Assembly: GCA_050789255.1 (NCBI GenBank)
Contig: JBOZRQ010000020.1
Location: 1 to 64,000 of the forward strand
Origin: JBOZRQ01 sp050789255
GTDB taxonomy: Bacteria > Bacillota > Sulfobacillia > Symbiobacteriales > Symbiobacteriaceae
Length of the DNA: 64,000 bases
Reading direction: 5' to 3'
The stretch's first letter is position 1. Each line of letters starts with the position of its first letter. Shown here piece by piece: positions 7,651 through 16,169 of this stretch. A program made the position numbers and the translations under genes. The notes under the pieces were generated by a model that was given only the letters and a program-made list of their open reading frames with translations, ran no database searches and was not told the DNA's origin.

Positions 7651-8171
7651 TGCCCACCCCTGAAACCCCGGAGGGCGAGAAGACGGGTTTGAAACCCTGG
7701 TACTGCTTCCCAGAGGGGGCGGCCAGGGCAGCCATCAAGTTCCTGGGCCTGACCACGACCGGTAATGCCGGCGGCTGGTTGTGGATCTACGCAGACGGCG
7801 TGGAGGTCTGGCACGGACACGGGTATCATGCAGCCTGGCCCTGGTTGGCAGAGACCTATCGGGTGCAACTCTCCCCTCTCCCCCTGGTCGGTCAGGTCTT
7901 CATCCGGACATATGGATGCCCCGGGTGCGGCCACGTTGGCGAACGCCGATCATTCACGCCCCTGCAAGACCCGCCCGCGAAAGGAACTTGCAAATGCGGT
8001 CAGGGTCCGGTACCGATTTGCGGAGCGTGCCGACACGAACCGGTGCGACCTGACGGGCTCATTTGCGAGGGTTGTGCCGCCCACCCGCAGCTCATGAACT
8101 GGTGGGAACCACGGGAACGTGAGTGGCGAGAGCGGTTCGGAACGACGGAAGGGGGCGACAGCCATGCATGA
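7650..8171 (+). CDS. Zinc-ribbon-like protein of unknown function
   Basis: 173 residues. ATG 7650 overlaps the preceding stop and follows AAGGAGGG. The first half is rich in tryptophan and glycine (GGWLWIYADGVEVWHGHGYH). The second half has cysteine pairs CPGCGHVG, CKCGQG, CGACRH and CEGCA that could bind one or two zinc ions. No family recognised. One of several cysteine-rich proteins in this early region. Confidence 0.7.
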   Translation: MPTPETPEGEKTGLKPWYCFPEGAARAAIKFLGLTTTGNAGGWLWIYADGVEVWHGHGYHAAWPWLAETYRVQLSPLPLVGQVFIRTYGCPGCGHVGERRSFTPLQDPPAKGTCKCGQGPVPICGACRHEPVRPDGLICEGCAAHPQLMNWWEPREREWRERFGTTEGGDSHA

Positions 8172-8382
8172 TCGGGCGGTGGTGGTCACACCCCACCAGG
8201 TTGAGAAGGCCATTGAGGCTGTGTATAACGACACGGCATCCGTCGTCGGACGGACCCTGAGAAACTCAGGGCTCAACGCCAGGATGCTGCAGCACGCCGT
8301 TTCCTCCCAGATCACCAAGACCCGCGAAGAGGCCGCCGCTCAGATGCGGAGCAAGGCCACTGACTTCGTAGAGAGGTCGTGA
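8164..8382 (+). CDS. Small protein of unknown function
   Basis: 72 residues from ATG 8164, with GGGGGCG upstream and overlapping the end of the previous gene. It looks fully helical (QVEKAIEAVYNDTASVV, KTREEAAAQMRSKATDFV) and soluble. Its stop overlaps the GTG start of the next gene (GTGA). No family recognised. Confidence 0.6.
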   Translation: MHDRAVVVTPHQVEKAIEAVYNDTASVVGRTLRNSGLNARMLQHAVSSQITKTREEAAAQMRSKATDFVERS

Positions 8383-9074
8383 ACCACATGGACAACCGTT
8401 ACTTCCTCCCCTCCGATCTCAAGGAGCGTCTCCAGAGCCTACACCCGGACGCCCTAGCCATGGGAATCCAGTCCTTGTGCGATTTCATCAAGAAGACCTG
8501 CGGACTGTCGGATGGTAATGTCACCACGATCTTGGAGGGGTTGACCAAGGATTACCCTCCCGTCAAACCACCCGACCAGTTGACGGCCGCCATGGAGATG
8601 ATCCACCAGGAGGAGCAGCGGCTCCTTGGTGACTGGGAAATCGACAAGGCGAACGGTCTGCGCCGAGCCCGGGAGATTCTTAACTCTGCCCTGGCCGACT
8701 ACGATTCAGACCCACACTGGGCGGCGATGTCCGCCTTCGTGAACCTCAACGGTCTAGTCCACAGCCGGCACCGTACCCCGGAGCTAATCCGTGCCCGGAA
8801 TGCCATGCGTGAGTACTACGACCGACCCAGCCAAGGCGCCAGCCAGCAGCCAAAGCACGGCCAAGCACTCACCGAAGTGCAGAAGCGGGTATGGAACGCC
8901 ATCGTACTGTTGCGTCAGGAATTGGGCTGGTCCCCTACCTACGATGAGATTGCGGAACGGGTGGGTCTGACAAAGAGCACGGTCCACACCCACGTACAGA
9001 ACCTAATCGAAAAGGGCTATGTAAAGGCCGGAGATGGCCCTCGGACTCTTCGAGCAGTTAGTCGACCTGGATAG
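8379..9074 (+). CDS. Protein with C-terminal LexA-type winged helix
   Basis: 231 residues, GTG start overlapping the previous stop (an ATG three codons later is possible). The N-terminal ~160 residues are helical and unassigned. Residues ~168-228 form a LexA DNA-binding domain: LTEVQKRVWNAIVLLRQELG, SPTYDEIAERVGLTKSTVHT and HVQNLIEKGYVK. Unlike LexA, the winged helix is C-terminal and there is no S24 peptidase, so self-cleavage on DNA damage is not expected. A DNA-binding regulator of the early operon is the simplest reading. Confidence 0.78.
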   Translation: MNHMDNRYFLPSDLKERLQSLHPDALAMGIQSLCDFIKKTCGLSDGNVTTILEGLTKDYPPVKPPDQLTAAMEMIHQEEQRLLGDWEIDKANGLRRAREILNSALADYDSDPHWAAMSAFVNLNGLVHSRHRTPELIRARNAMREYYDRPSQGASQQPKHGQALTEVQKRVWNAIVLLRQELGWSPTYDEIAERVGLTKSTVHTHVQNLIEKGYVKAGDGPRTLRAVSRPG

Positions 9075-9089
9075 CGAGGAGGACTCCGC

Positions 9090-9455
9090 ATGAGCATGTC
9101 ATCGCCTACGGGGCCTGTGGACGCCTTCGATAAGATGGTCCTCGACCTCCGGGCCAAAGCCCGGAATGCAGCCCTTCGCAAGAAGCCAACCATGTGGGCC
9201 TACTACCTACTGATGGCCGAAGGGCTCCATACCTGGTTCGGAGATGTAGAACGCACTGACGGAGGGTACGCCGGCGCCGCTCTGGCCCTCTCACAGAAGG
9301 CGGAGCGAGATTGCCCGGCCCTGCCGCCCCAGGAAGCCGCCAACCTCTGGGCACTCGGGATCTATGCCCGCCGGATCCTAACAACCTGGGGCGCCGAGGC
9401 GCCATACAGGGTGAGTCTTGATTGGCTCCGTGAACGGGCGGGGGTGGCGGAGTGA
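9090..9455 (+). CDS. Phage protein of unknown function
   Basis: 121 residues with GAGGAGG upstream of the ATG. A helical, tryptophan-containing soluble protein (MWAYYLLMAEGLHTWFGDVE, LWALGIYARRILTTWG). Its stop overlaps the GTG start of the next gene (GTGA). No family recognised. Confidence 0.68.
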   Translation: MSMSSPTGPVDAFDKMVLDLRAKARNAALRKKPTMWAYYLLMAEGLHTWFGDVERTDGGYAGAALALSQKAERDCPALPPQEAANLWALGIYARRILTTWGAEAPYRVSLDWLRERAGVAE

Positions 9456-9826
9456 GTGCCTGGGCCTGGTCGTGCAAGAAGGTGGCGAAGGGCAAAGGGA
9501 GGCGAGCCCGCTTCTTAGTCCGTGTACTCCCCCTCCAACCCCTCCCCGGAGGAAAGCGCGTGGAGTTGCGCCTCCACCTACAGCAGTGGGATGACAAGGC
9601 CGCCGACCCACTCTCCTGGTGCATCAGCCTAATGAAGTACGGAGCGGCCCAGGGCGAATCTATGGACCCGTACCAGCCTCTACAGCACGTACAGGTATCC
9701 GAACGGGACTGGGAAGCCTTCTTCTCCACCTGGGAAGGGGGCGGGGCTCAGATCCTCGCTAAGCTCCGTGTACTACAGAAGCTGGCCCCTCCGGTACAGC
9801 CGGAACTAAGCCTTACTGGAACATAG
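9452..9826 (+). CDS. Phage protein of unknown function
   Basis: 124 residues, GTG start in a GTGA overlap with the gene before. The N-terminus is very basic (KKVAKGKGRRARFLVRV), followed by a beta-rich stretch and a C-terminal helix. A nucleic-acid contact is possible from the charge alone. No family recognised. Confidence 0.62.
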   Translation: MSAWAWSCKKVAKGKGRRARFLVRVLPLQPLPGGKRVELRLHLQQWDDKAADPLSWCISLMKYGAAQGESMDPYQPLQHVQVSERDWEAFFSTWEGGGAQILAKLRVLQKLAPPVQPELSLTGT

Positions 9827-9839
9827 GGGTGAAAGCGTC

Positions 9840-10622
9840 ATGATTGCCGGTACTGAACTGCGTTCCCCCAAGACAGTCCGCATGAGCCCCTGCCGGACAT
9901 GCAGCGGCACAAAAATCGTGCACCTCGCACTCGGGCGCCGGGCCACCTGCCCGACCTGCGACGGAACAGGCTTAGTTCGGACCCGGCAGTGGGGTGTCAC
10001 CAACACCGAGCAGACAAACAAGCGCCGGCGAGGGTGGCGCAAACTTCGTGCATCCCTCGGTTTGTGCGCCCAGTGTGACGACCCGGCGTGGGTGGATGAG
10101 AGAGGCCGCAAGCATAGTCTCTGTAAGTTTCACTACGAGAAGGCACCAAAGACCGACCCTGAGGCGGTGCGACTCCTCCGTAAGGAACGGCGCGAGGCCG
10201 GAATGTGCACCGAGTGCAAGGACCCGACACCGGTCTATGTTGACTCAGAGGGCAAACGTCACTCTCAGTGCAGACACCACTTTGAACTGCAGCAGAAGCG
10301 AATGACCAAGTACAACAAGAAGCGTAAGTCCGCTGGTAAGTGCTTCTGCGGGGCGAAGGCTAAGCCCGGCCGGGACAGATGCGCCACGTGCCTATCGTCG
10401 GAAATCAAACGGGTTCGCCTGCAAAAGGCCGACAGAAAGGCGAAGAACCTGTGCACTAAATGCGGCAAGCGCAAACCGATGGTACGACGCCAGTGGTGCG
10501 CTGGATGCCTTAAGGTCGCCCGAGATCAGTATCGGACGAGAAGGCAACTGAGCAGGTTCAAGGTTGAGCGACGTGGGCAGCTTGCCCGAGCGCTAAACGC
10601 CACATCCATGTTAATGACCTAA
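9840..10622 (+). CDS. Multi-zinc-finger phage protein
   Basis: 260 residues containing at least four cysteine clusters. Residues ~17-45 hold a DnaJ-like double motif CRTCSGTK and CPTCDGTG. Then come CAQCDD with a downstream CKFHYEK, CTECKD with CRHHFEL, CFCGAK with CATC, and CTKCGK with CAGC. The lengths between are basic. The pattern suggests serial small zinc ribbons similar to the short histidine-cysteine motifs in phage HNH-like proteins, but no catalytic HNH is visible. Likely binds RNA or DNA; function unknown. It precedes the methyltransferase by 33 bases. Confidence 0.72.
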   Translation: MIAGTELRSPKTVRMSPCRTCSGTKIVHLALGRRATCPTCDGTGLVRTRQWGVTNTEQTNKRRRGWRKLRASLGLCAQCDDPAWVDERGRKHSLCKFHYEKAPKTDPEAVRLLRKERREAGMCTECKDPTPVYVDSEGKRHSQCRHHFELQQKRMTKYNKKRKSAGKCFCGAKAKPGRDRCATCLSSEIKRVRLQKADRKAKNLCTKCGKRKPMVRRQWCAGCLKVARDQYRTRRQLSRFKVERRGQLARALNATSMLMT

Positions 10623-10655
10623 TGCAAACGGAACATCCTGAGGGAGGACAAAGAG

Positions 10656-12320
10656 GTGAAACCTCGCCAGAGGACGTTTGATCATGTAGCTACCGAGGAG
10701 ATCGTGGTCGATAACTTCGCAGGCGGCGGGGGCGCCAGCACCGGAATCGCTATGGCCCTCGGGCGCTCCGTGGATATCGCGATCAACCACGATCCACAAG
10801 CCATAGCGATGCACACGACAAACCACCCCGACGCTGAGCACTACTGTGAATCGGTGTGGGATGTAGACCCAGTACAAGCCGTGCGCGAGCGTCCGGTTGG
10901 CTTGGTCTGGTTCAGCCCGGACTGTACGCATTTCAGTAAGGCCAAGGGCGGAAAACCCAGGGACAAGAACATCCGAGGGCTGGCTTGGATCGTGCTCAAG
11001 TGGGCGGTGTTTACCGGCATGCGCTCGGGGATGCTGGAAAACGTCGAGGAATTCCAGGACTGGGGACCACTGGACACAGATGGTCAGCCGATCCTGGAGC
11101 GAAAGGGAGAGACCTTCGCTGCGTTTGTGGCTTGCCTCACCACGGGGCTCGCGCCTGACCACCCGGCCTGGCCGGAGATCCGGGAGACGCTCGGGGAGGA
11201 CTTCCCCTATCACCGTCTGGAGGAAGGGCTGCGCTACGCCGTCGAGTACCGCCAGTTGCTCGCATGTGATTACGGTGCTCCGACGAAGCGCAAGAGGTTC
11301 TTCCTGGTCATGCGGTGCGACGGTAAGCCGATCGTGTGGCCTGAGCCGACCCACGGAGATCCCGAGAGCCCCGCAGTGAAGTCCGGGCGGCTCAAGCCAT
11401 GGAGAACGGCTGCTGAGATTATCGACTGGTCGAAGCCATGCCCGTCGATTTTCGACCGGAAGCGCCCCCTCAAGGATGCGACCATGCGCCGGATCGCCCG
11501 TGGCATCATGAAGTTCGTCGTGAACAACGCCTCACCGTTCATTGTTCCCGTCACTCACCACGGCTCCGATCGTGTGGTGTCGATCGATGCACCACTACCA
11601 ACCGTCACGGCCGCTCACCGCGGCGAGTTTGCACTGGTTAGGCCGACGTTGGCAGCCACCTTCGTTTCCCGGCAGTTTGGTAACTCGGTTGGACATGGGG
11701 CAGACGAGCCCCTGGGAACGGTCACCGCCGGCGGAGGCGGTAAGAGCAACCTAGTTGCCGCATTCCTGGCCCAGTACCACAGTGAGACTGCCAGCCACGA
11801 CGCCCGTGGGCAGACGCTGGATCGCCCGGTACTCACGGTCGACACTTCAAACCGCTACGCCCTGGTCACCAGCCATCTGATCAAAATGTATGGCACGAAC
11901 ACCGGCCAACCGGTGGACGAGCCCCTGCATACCGTCACCGCCGGCGGCTTCAAGTTTGGCGAAGTCCGGGCCTTTATAGCGAAGTACTATGGCTCTGCTG
12001 ACCACGGCCAGGACCTAAACGAACCCCTTCACACCGTGACCTCCAAAGCCCGCTTCGGCCTAGTGACAGTCCACGGCCAGGACTACCACATTATCGACAT
12101 CGGTATGCGAATGCTGGAGCCCCGCGAACTGTTCGACGCCCAGGGATTCCCCAAGAGCTATGCCATTGAACGGGACTATAAGGGGCGCCGCTATTCCAAA
12201 GCGGAGCAGGTCGCCCGGTGCGGAAACGCAGTTCCTCCTCAACTCCCTGAGGCTCTAGTAAGGGCAAACCTGCCTGAACTCTGCAGGCAACCCGATTACG
12301 CCATGGGGGCCGGCGACTGA
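10656..12320 (+). CDS. DNA (cytosine-5) methyltransferase
   Basis: 554 residues from GTG 10656 with GGGAGGAC upstream. The C5 motifs are in order: I DNFAGGGGASTG (19-30), II INHDPQ, IV FSPDCTHFSK with catalytic C90, VI MLENVEEF (~127-134), VIII YGAPTKRKRFF, and X RCGNAVPPQLPEA near the end. Motif IV has SPDC in place of the usual PPC. The target-recognition region (~300-480) is made of four or five copies of a unit with PLxTVTAG and a following hydrophobic strand, as in some large phage methyltransferases. It adds methyl groups to cytosine in a short DNA target, probably to protect phage DNA from host restriction. No matching restriction gene is adjacent, so it is likely an orphan enzyme. Confidence 0.9.
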   Translation: MKPRQRTFDHVATEEIVVDNFAGGGGASTGIAMALGRSVDIAINHDPQAIAMHTTNHPDAEHYCESVWDVDPVQAVRERPVGLVWFSPDCTHFSKAKGGKPRDKNIRGLAWIVLKWAVFTGMRSGMLENVEEFQDWGPLDTDGQPILERKGETFAAFVACLTTGLAPDHPAWPEIRETLGEDFPYHRLEEGLRYAVEYRQLLACDYGAPTKRKRFFLVMRCDGKPIVWPEPTHGDPESPAVKSGRLKPWRTAAEIIDWSKPCPSIFDRKRPLKDATMRRIARGIMKFVVNNASPFIVPVTHHGSDRVVSIDAPLPTVTAAHRGEFALVRPTLAATFVSRQFGNSVGHGADEPLGTVTAGGGGKSNLVAAFLAQYHSETASHDARGQTLDRPVLTVDTSNRYALVTSHLIKMYGTNTGQPVDEPLHTVTAGGFKFGEVRAFIAKYYGSADHGQDLNEPLHTVTSKARFGLVTVHGQDYHIIDIGMRMLEPRELFDAQGFPKSYAIERDYKGRRYSKAEQVARCGNAVPPQLPEALVRANLPELCRQPDYAMGAGD

Positions 12321-12979
12321 TGGGCGAAAATACGGCAGTCTCCTTTCCCCAGGGCGCCAGGCACAGCACGGCCCAGGCAGTTACCTCCTACCTGGGCCCG
12401 AGCGGGCGCCTCATGGGTAACCCTCAGTCTCGAGGATGGCTGCACCAGACCATTGGGCAGTGGCTGCGGGTAGCCCGTCGGCCCGACGAGATTGCCAGGG
12501 TAATGCGGGTCTGGCGAGAGGTCCACTACCTGGGCCGGGGGCAGTCCGATCCTATCGGCATAAGGCAGATTAGGATGCACTACTACCTTGACCTGCCGGC
12601 GCTCCGGACCGCCCCAGAGCCCTGGATGCCGGCCGCAGCTGTGACCATCCGATACGCCCTCCGCAACGGCATCCCAAAGACGTTGGGCTTGAAGAGCTCT
12701 ATGCAAGCCCTGGAGATCGCCAGGAACTTCGTCGCCGACGACATCCGAGCCATCCGGGATTTCTCCCCAGAGGTGCTCCGTGAGGTGGTCAGACGGACCC
12801 GCGAGGGCTCCGAATGGTCATCCAACCTCAGGGGGCGAGTGCAGTGGCGGCCTGAGTGGCTCCTCTCATTCTCCGATCCCGGTGTTGGTCACGATGGGGG
12901 CCTGTACCGTGGGGCCGGGGCGGCCTACCTCGGGCGGAGGGTAAACGGGAAGGACTGCTGGGGCTGGCCCCTGACGTGA
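12320..12979 (+). CDS. Phage protein of unknown function
   Basis: 219 residues, start overlapping the methyltransferase stop (TGATG). It is basic, with a helical centre (QTIGQWLRVARRPDEIARVM) and a C-terminus rich in arginine and tryptophan. No cysteine motif, membrane segment or family recognised. The coupling hints at co-expression with the methyltransferase. Confidence 0.68.
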   Translation: MGENTAVSFPQGARHSTAQAVTSYLGPSGRLMGNPQSRGWLHQTIGQWLRVARRPDEIARVMRVWREVHYLGRGQSDPIGIRQIRMHYYLDLPALRTAPEPWMPAAAVTIRYALRNGIPKTLGLKSSMQALEIARNFVADDIRAIRDFSPEVLREVVRRTREGSEWSSNLRGRVQWRPEWLLSFSDPGVGHDGGLYRGAGAAYLGRRVNGKDCWGWPLT

Positions 12980-12990
12980 GGTGAGGCCCA

Positions 12991-13308
12991 TTGGCCCAGG
13001 ACGCCAAGCCCGAGTATGCCTACCGATGGTACGACCCAGAAACCGATTCTGATTGGGCTCGCAAACACGACGGGACTACGGTCTGCCTACGTATCGGTCA
13101 GTTCACGGCGGGTGTGGAGGTCCGCTGCCGGTGGGAACTGCTCCGTACTCGCCCAGCCCGGGTGATAGGGTTGCTGCCAACCTGGGACCGGTACGCCGTG
13201 GTAGTCGTGGAGTGGATTGGTGAAGGAAAGAAGCGACCTAAGATTCGGGTCACGACTTTTCACCCGGATGACCTGGTAGATGTGATTACGAACGAGAGAG
13301 TGGGGTGA
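12991..13308 (+). CDS. Phage protein of unknown function
   Basis: 105 residues from a TTG start with GAGGTGAGG upstream. The predicted fold is beta-rich (TTVCLRIGQFTAGVEVRCRW, YAVVVVEWIGEG, IRVTTFHPDDLVDVI), perhaps an SH3- or OB-like barrel. No family recognised. It lies 4 bases before the PAPS-reductase-like gene. Confidence 0.65.
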   Translation: MAQDAKPEYAYRWYDPETDSDWARKHDGTTVCLRIGQFTAGVEVRCRWELLRTRPARVIGLLPTWDRYAVVVVEWIGEGKKRPKIRVTTFHPDDLVDVITNERVG

Positions 13309-13312
13309 TACC

Positions 13313-14179
13313 GTGCACCACATTGTGATGTTCTCTGGCGGAGTTGGCTCGTGGGCGGCTGCCAAGCGAGTGGCCCAACGGCACGGTGCGGACAACCTGA
13401 TTCTCCTTTTCGCTGATACGCTGATTGAGGATGAGGACTTGTACCGCTTTGTGCGAGATGCGGCAACGAATATCGGCGGTCAGTTGGTGATCTTGCGGGA
13501 TGGCCGCAACCCGTGGGAGGTCTTTCGGGATGTTCGCTTCCTCGGAAACTCCAGAGTCGCCAAGTGCAGCACCAAATTGAAGTCCGATCCGTGCCGAGCA
13601 TGGGTAGAGTCCAACTACGATCCGGGCGAAGCGATTCTCTATCTTGGCATCGACTGGACAGAGGCCCACCGCTTTGAACGGGCCAAACCGCATTGGGCGC
13701 CGTATCGCCTTGAAGCGCCGATGTGCGAGGAACCATGGATGGATAAGGATCAGGTATTCGCCTGGTTATCGGCCGAAGGCGTGCGCCGTCCGAGGTTATA
13801 CGACCTAGGTTTCTCCCACAACAACTGCGGTGGTGGGTGCGTCAAGGCCGGGATGGCTCATTGGCTGCACCTGCTGAAGATGATGCCAGAGCGGTACGCC
13901 TGGTGGGAGCAGCAAGAACAAGAACTCAGGGCCTACCTTGGCAAGGACATAGCGATGCTCCGGGATCGAAGCGGTACGGGCAAATGTAAGCATTGCCGAG
14001 GCGCCGGTATGGTCAGAGATCAGCTCTGCGACGCCTGCGAGGGGACGGGAAAGGCCGGTCGGCCCCTCACCCTTCGTGAGCTACGAGAGAACGCGGCCCT
14101 GCAGGTGGATCTATTCGACTGGGGTGGGTGTGGATGCTTCAGTGACAGTGAAGAGTTGGCGACAGGGAGCCCAGACTGA
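13313..14179 (+). CDS. PAPS-reductase-like ATP pyrophosphatase with DnaJ-type zinc motif
   Basis: 288 residues. The N-terminus has the adenine-nucleotide alpha-hydrolase loop FSGGVGSWAAAKR (6-18), then LLFADT, and later SNYDPGEAILYLGIDWTEAHR, as in the phosphoadenosine phosphosulfate reductase family. A central GFSHNNCGGGCVKAG could bind metal or nucleotide. Residues ~223-246 add two DnaJ-like CxxCxGxG motifs (CKHCRGAG, CDACEGTG). Phage members of this family are common but rarely assigned to sulfate metabolism; a nucleotide or tRNA modification role is equally likely. The C-terminus ends in a CGC motif. Confidence 0.8.
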   Translation: MHHIVMFSGGVGSWAAAKRVAQRHGADNLILLFADTLIEDEDLYRFVRDAATNIGGQLVILRDGRNPWEVFRDVRFLGNSRVAKCSTKLKSDPCRAWVESNYDPGEAILYLGIDWTEAHRFERAKPHWAPYRLEAPMCEEPWMDKDQVFAWLSAEGVRRPRLYDLGFSHNNCGGGCVKAGMAHWLHLLKMMPERYAWWEQQEQELRAYLGKDIAMLRDRSGTGKCKHCRGAGMVRDQLCDACEGTGKAGRPLTLRELRENAALQVDLFDWGGCGCFSDSEELATGSPD

Positions 14180-14391
14180 TGGGCTGGCATCACCGTCCAC
14201 CTGATCGGGTACGACTGGTCTACCGACAGCCCTGGATGCCCTACAAGAACGCCGAGGGGACTGTCCTGATACGGGCCAGGCCACGGGGGACGGATGGGGC
14301 TCGCCGGGCTCCGTTGAACTTCCTGGTCAGCCTGGATGACGGCCGCCACGTAATCGTCCCCGGCGGCAACCTTCGAGGGGTGACAGCGTGA
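14179..14391 (+). CDS. Small basic protein of unknown function
   Basis: 70 residues, ATG overlapping the stop before it and ending in a GTGA overlap with the next gene. It is beta-rich and basic (TVLIRARPRGTDGARR, FLVSLDDGRHVIVPGG). No family recognised. Confidence 0.6.
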   Translation: MGWHHRPPDRVRLVYRQPWMPYKNAEGTVLIRARPRGTDGARRAPLNFLVSLDDGRHVIVPGGNLRGVTA

Positions 14392-14771
14392 TCTTCACCA
14401 AGGCCCAGTCCGCAAGAGTCGCAGCCGGCGTCCAGACCCGTACGACTCGCCCCGCCACCTTCCGGGCCGCTCTGGGTGGGGTTCATCCGGTACTTCGGGG
14501 GAGATACGGCAAGCCAATTGCCTGGGTCCGCGTCGTGGGAATCGCCCGGGTCCGACTGGGCTCGCTATCGATAGAAGACATCCAGGCCGAGGGATTCCAC
14601 TCCTTGAGTGCCTTCAAGGCTCACTGGCGCCAGGTCCGGGGACGGTGGCAAGCCGACCTTGAAGTGGTCCACCTGACTATCGTCCTAACGGACAAACCGG
14701 AACGACACCGACTGCAGACCACCTTACTGTTCGACTCTGAGGAGGTGCCACAGTGTCCCACCCGGTCATAA
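14388..14771 (+). CDS. ASCH-domain-like protein
   Basis: 127 residues. The pattern KAQSARVAAGVQTRTTRPA, then WVRVVGIARVRLGSLSIEDI, then EGFHSLSAFKAHWRQV and a closing strand VVHLTIVL matches the ASCH fold of small phage RNA-binding proteins. ASCH proteins bind RNA or act as RNases; catalytic residues cannot be certified here. A GTG start in GTGA overlap and a long overlap (19 bases) with the next gene show tight packing. A second ASCH-like protein (DUF3850) is encoded about 2 kb on. Confidence 0.7.
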   Translation: MIFTKAQSARVAAGVQTRTTRPATFRAALGGVHPVLRGRYGKPIAWVRVVGIARVRLGSLSIEDIQAEGFHSLSAFKAHWRQVRGRWQADLEVVHLTIVLTDKPERHRLQTTLLFDSEEVPQCPTRS

Positions 14772-15163
14772 AGAACTACGAAGTGAACCTGCATCGGGCC
14801 ATCATGTGGGAGACCGACACGGGCTGGCGGATTGTGAAGTACCAAGAACGTAAGCCTGGCAGTAACGTGTGGCTCGACGTCGAGCACACCGAACACCCCA
14901 GCTTTGTGGGCGCCGACCACGCCTACGATAGCATCATGAAGCGTCACTTCCCCCATGTCGTTCTGCGCCAAGTGATGCGAACCAACGAAGTTCAGGCCCA
15001 ACGCATTCTCCACCTCACCATTCTGGCGATTGGGTGCTCCAAACACCCTTCGTATCGGGTCAAGCGCGAACCCCGTGCCGACTGCGACTGTTGCTTGAAG
15101 ATGTGGAAGGCGCACCTGGCGCTACAGGAGATGGCCAAGTCGGGAGGTCCGAGCAATGGGTGA
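14753..15163 (+). CDS. Phage protein of unknown function
   Basis: 136 residues from GTG 14753 with GAGGAGG upstream, overlapping the ASCH gene end by 19 bases. Mixed alpha/beta, with histidine and cysteine near the end (CSKHPSYR, CDCCLKMW) that may form a small metal site. No family recognised. Confidence 0.65.
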   Translation: MSHPVIKNYEVNLHRAIMWETDTGWRIVKYQERKPGSNVWLDVEHTEHPSFVGADHAYDSIMKRHFPHVVLRQVMRTNEVQAQRILHLTILAIGCSKHPSYRVKREPRADCDCCLKMWKAHLALQEMAKSGGPSNG

Positions 15164-15359
15164 CAGCCTGTCCCACACCATGAATCAGTTGATCGTAGTG
15201 CTTTGCGTGGTATGTACAGTCCGCCTGCTGGAGGGAGTTGTGGTCGCGATACGCCTGCGGCACTGGAAGGAGTTCTTTCAGTTACTCGGTGGGGCAGCGG
15301 TGTGGATTCTGATGGGGTCGTTCTTCATGTTCCTCGTCGAGTACCAGCGTCACCAGTAA
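15156..15359 (+). CDS. Small membrane protein
   Basis: 67 residues with two hydrophobic helices (~10-30 and ~43-62) joined by a basic loop RLRHWKEFF. A two-helix protein of this size could be holin-like or an inner-membrane accessory protein, but there is no neighbouring lysin. It overlaps the preceding gene by 8 bases. Confidence 0.65.
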   Translation: MGDSLSHTMNQLIVVLCVVCTVRLLEGVVVAIRLRHWKEFFQLLGGAAVWILMGSFFMFLVEYQRHQ

Positions 15360-15397
15360 CCACCCCCTCTCTGCTACTCAGAAAGGAGCGGCTCGTA

Positions 15398-15742
15398 ATG
15401 GGTAAGCACCTCGCTAATGATCCAAGGTACCGAGTCCTCACCGGAAACGAGGGACTCGCCAGTAGTAAGCTGCCGTGTGAAGCAGTAGTAGACCCCTCCG
15501 TCCCCGACTGGGAATGGCGTCTGGTCCACGACGGCCGCCCCATCACCCATACCCGGGACATCACCCCTACGGTAGCCAGTGACATCCGGGAGGCTATCCG
15601 GCGTCACCAGGAGCGGGCCTCCTCTGCCGAGACCGCAACCACGCCGGCTCCGCTACCTCCCCAACCTGACCAGCTCCGGTTGCCCGAGTTCACGCCTCAG
15701 GTAACCGCCAACCAGGCCGGCCAACTTTCCTTTGTAATGTGA
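15398..15742 (+). CDS. Phage protein of unknown function
   Basis: 114 residues from ATG 15398, chosen because AAAGGAGCGG precedes it. It carries PDWEWRLVHDGRPITHTRD and a C-terminal low-complexity stretch rich in proline, alanine and threonine. No family recognised. Confidence 0.65.
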   Translation: MGKHLANDPRYRVLTGNEGLASSKLPCEAVVDPSVPDWEWRLVHDGRPITHTRDITPTVASDIREAIRRHQERASSAETATTPAPLPPQPDQLRLPEFTPQVTANQAGQLSFVM

Positions 15743-15752
15743 GGTGGTAGCC

Positions 15753-16169
15753 ATGGAACAGATTGCGATCCCTTCGGCTGGGCCGGAACTGGACGCCAGG
15801 GTTGCTGAACTCATGGGGTGGTCCGTGCAGACCGCCCAGCGCATCCAGGAGGTCTTCGTGTGGCCGAATGACGGGCGCACGACCTACCTCGAAAAGGGCG
15901 ACAAGATGGTGGTACATGCTTCAGGTGTTGCCCTGACGGTTCCGCCCTACTCGACCGATAAGGACGCCGCGGCTAGTGCACTGCGCAAGGCCATCACCTC
16001 AGAACTGAGGCCCGCATTCGCCGAAGCCCTGGTCGAGCTGGTGCCCCTGTTCTCAGACGAGAGCCCTCAAGAGAATGCAGTGCGGTTGCTGGACTGGCTG
16101 CAAGACCCTCGCAACATCTGTGCGGCCATCCTGAAGGCACATGAGGGGGTGACTACCAACCTTGGCTGA
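15753..16169 (+). CDS. Phage ABA-sandwich domain protein
   Basis: 138 residues from ATG 15753 with GAGGTGG upstream. The blocks ELDARVAELMGW near the N-terminus and VPPYSTDKDAAASALRKAI further on match the phage ABA-sandwich family, small alpha/beta/alpha proteins common in Bacillota phage early operons and of unknown role. It overlaps the next gene by 8 bases. Confidence 0.75.
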   Translation: MEQIAIPSAGPELDARVAELMGWSVQTAQRIQEVFVWPNDGRTTYLEKGDKMVVHASGVALTVPPYSTDKDAAASALRKAITSELRPAFAEALVELVPLFSDESPQENAVRLLDWLQDPRNICAAILKAHEGVTTNLG

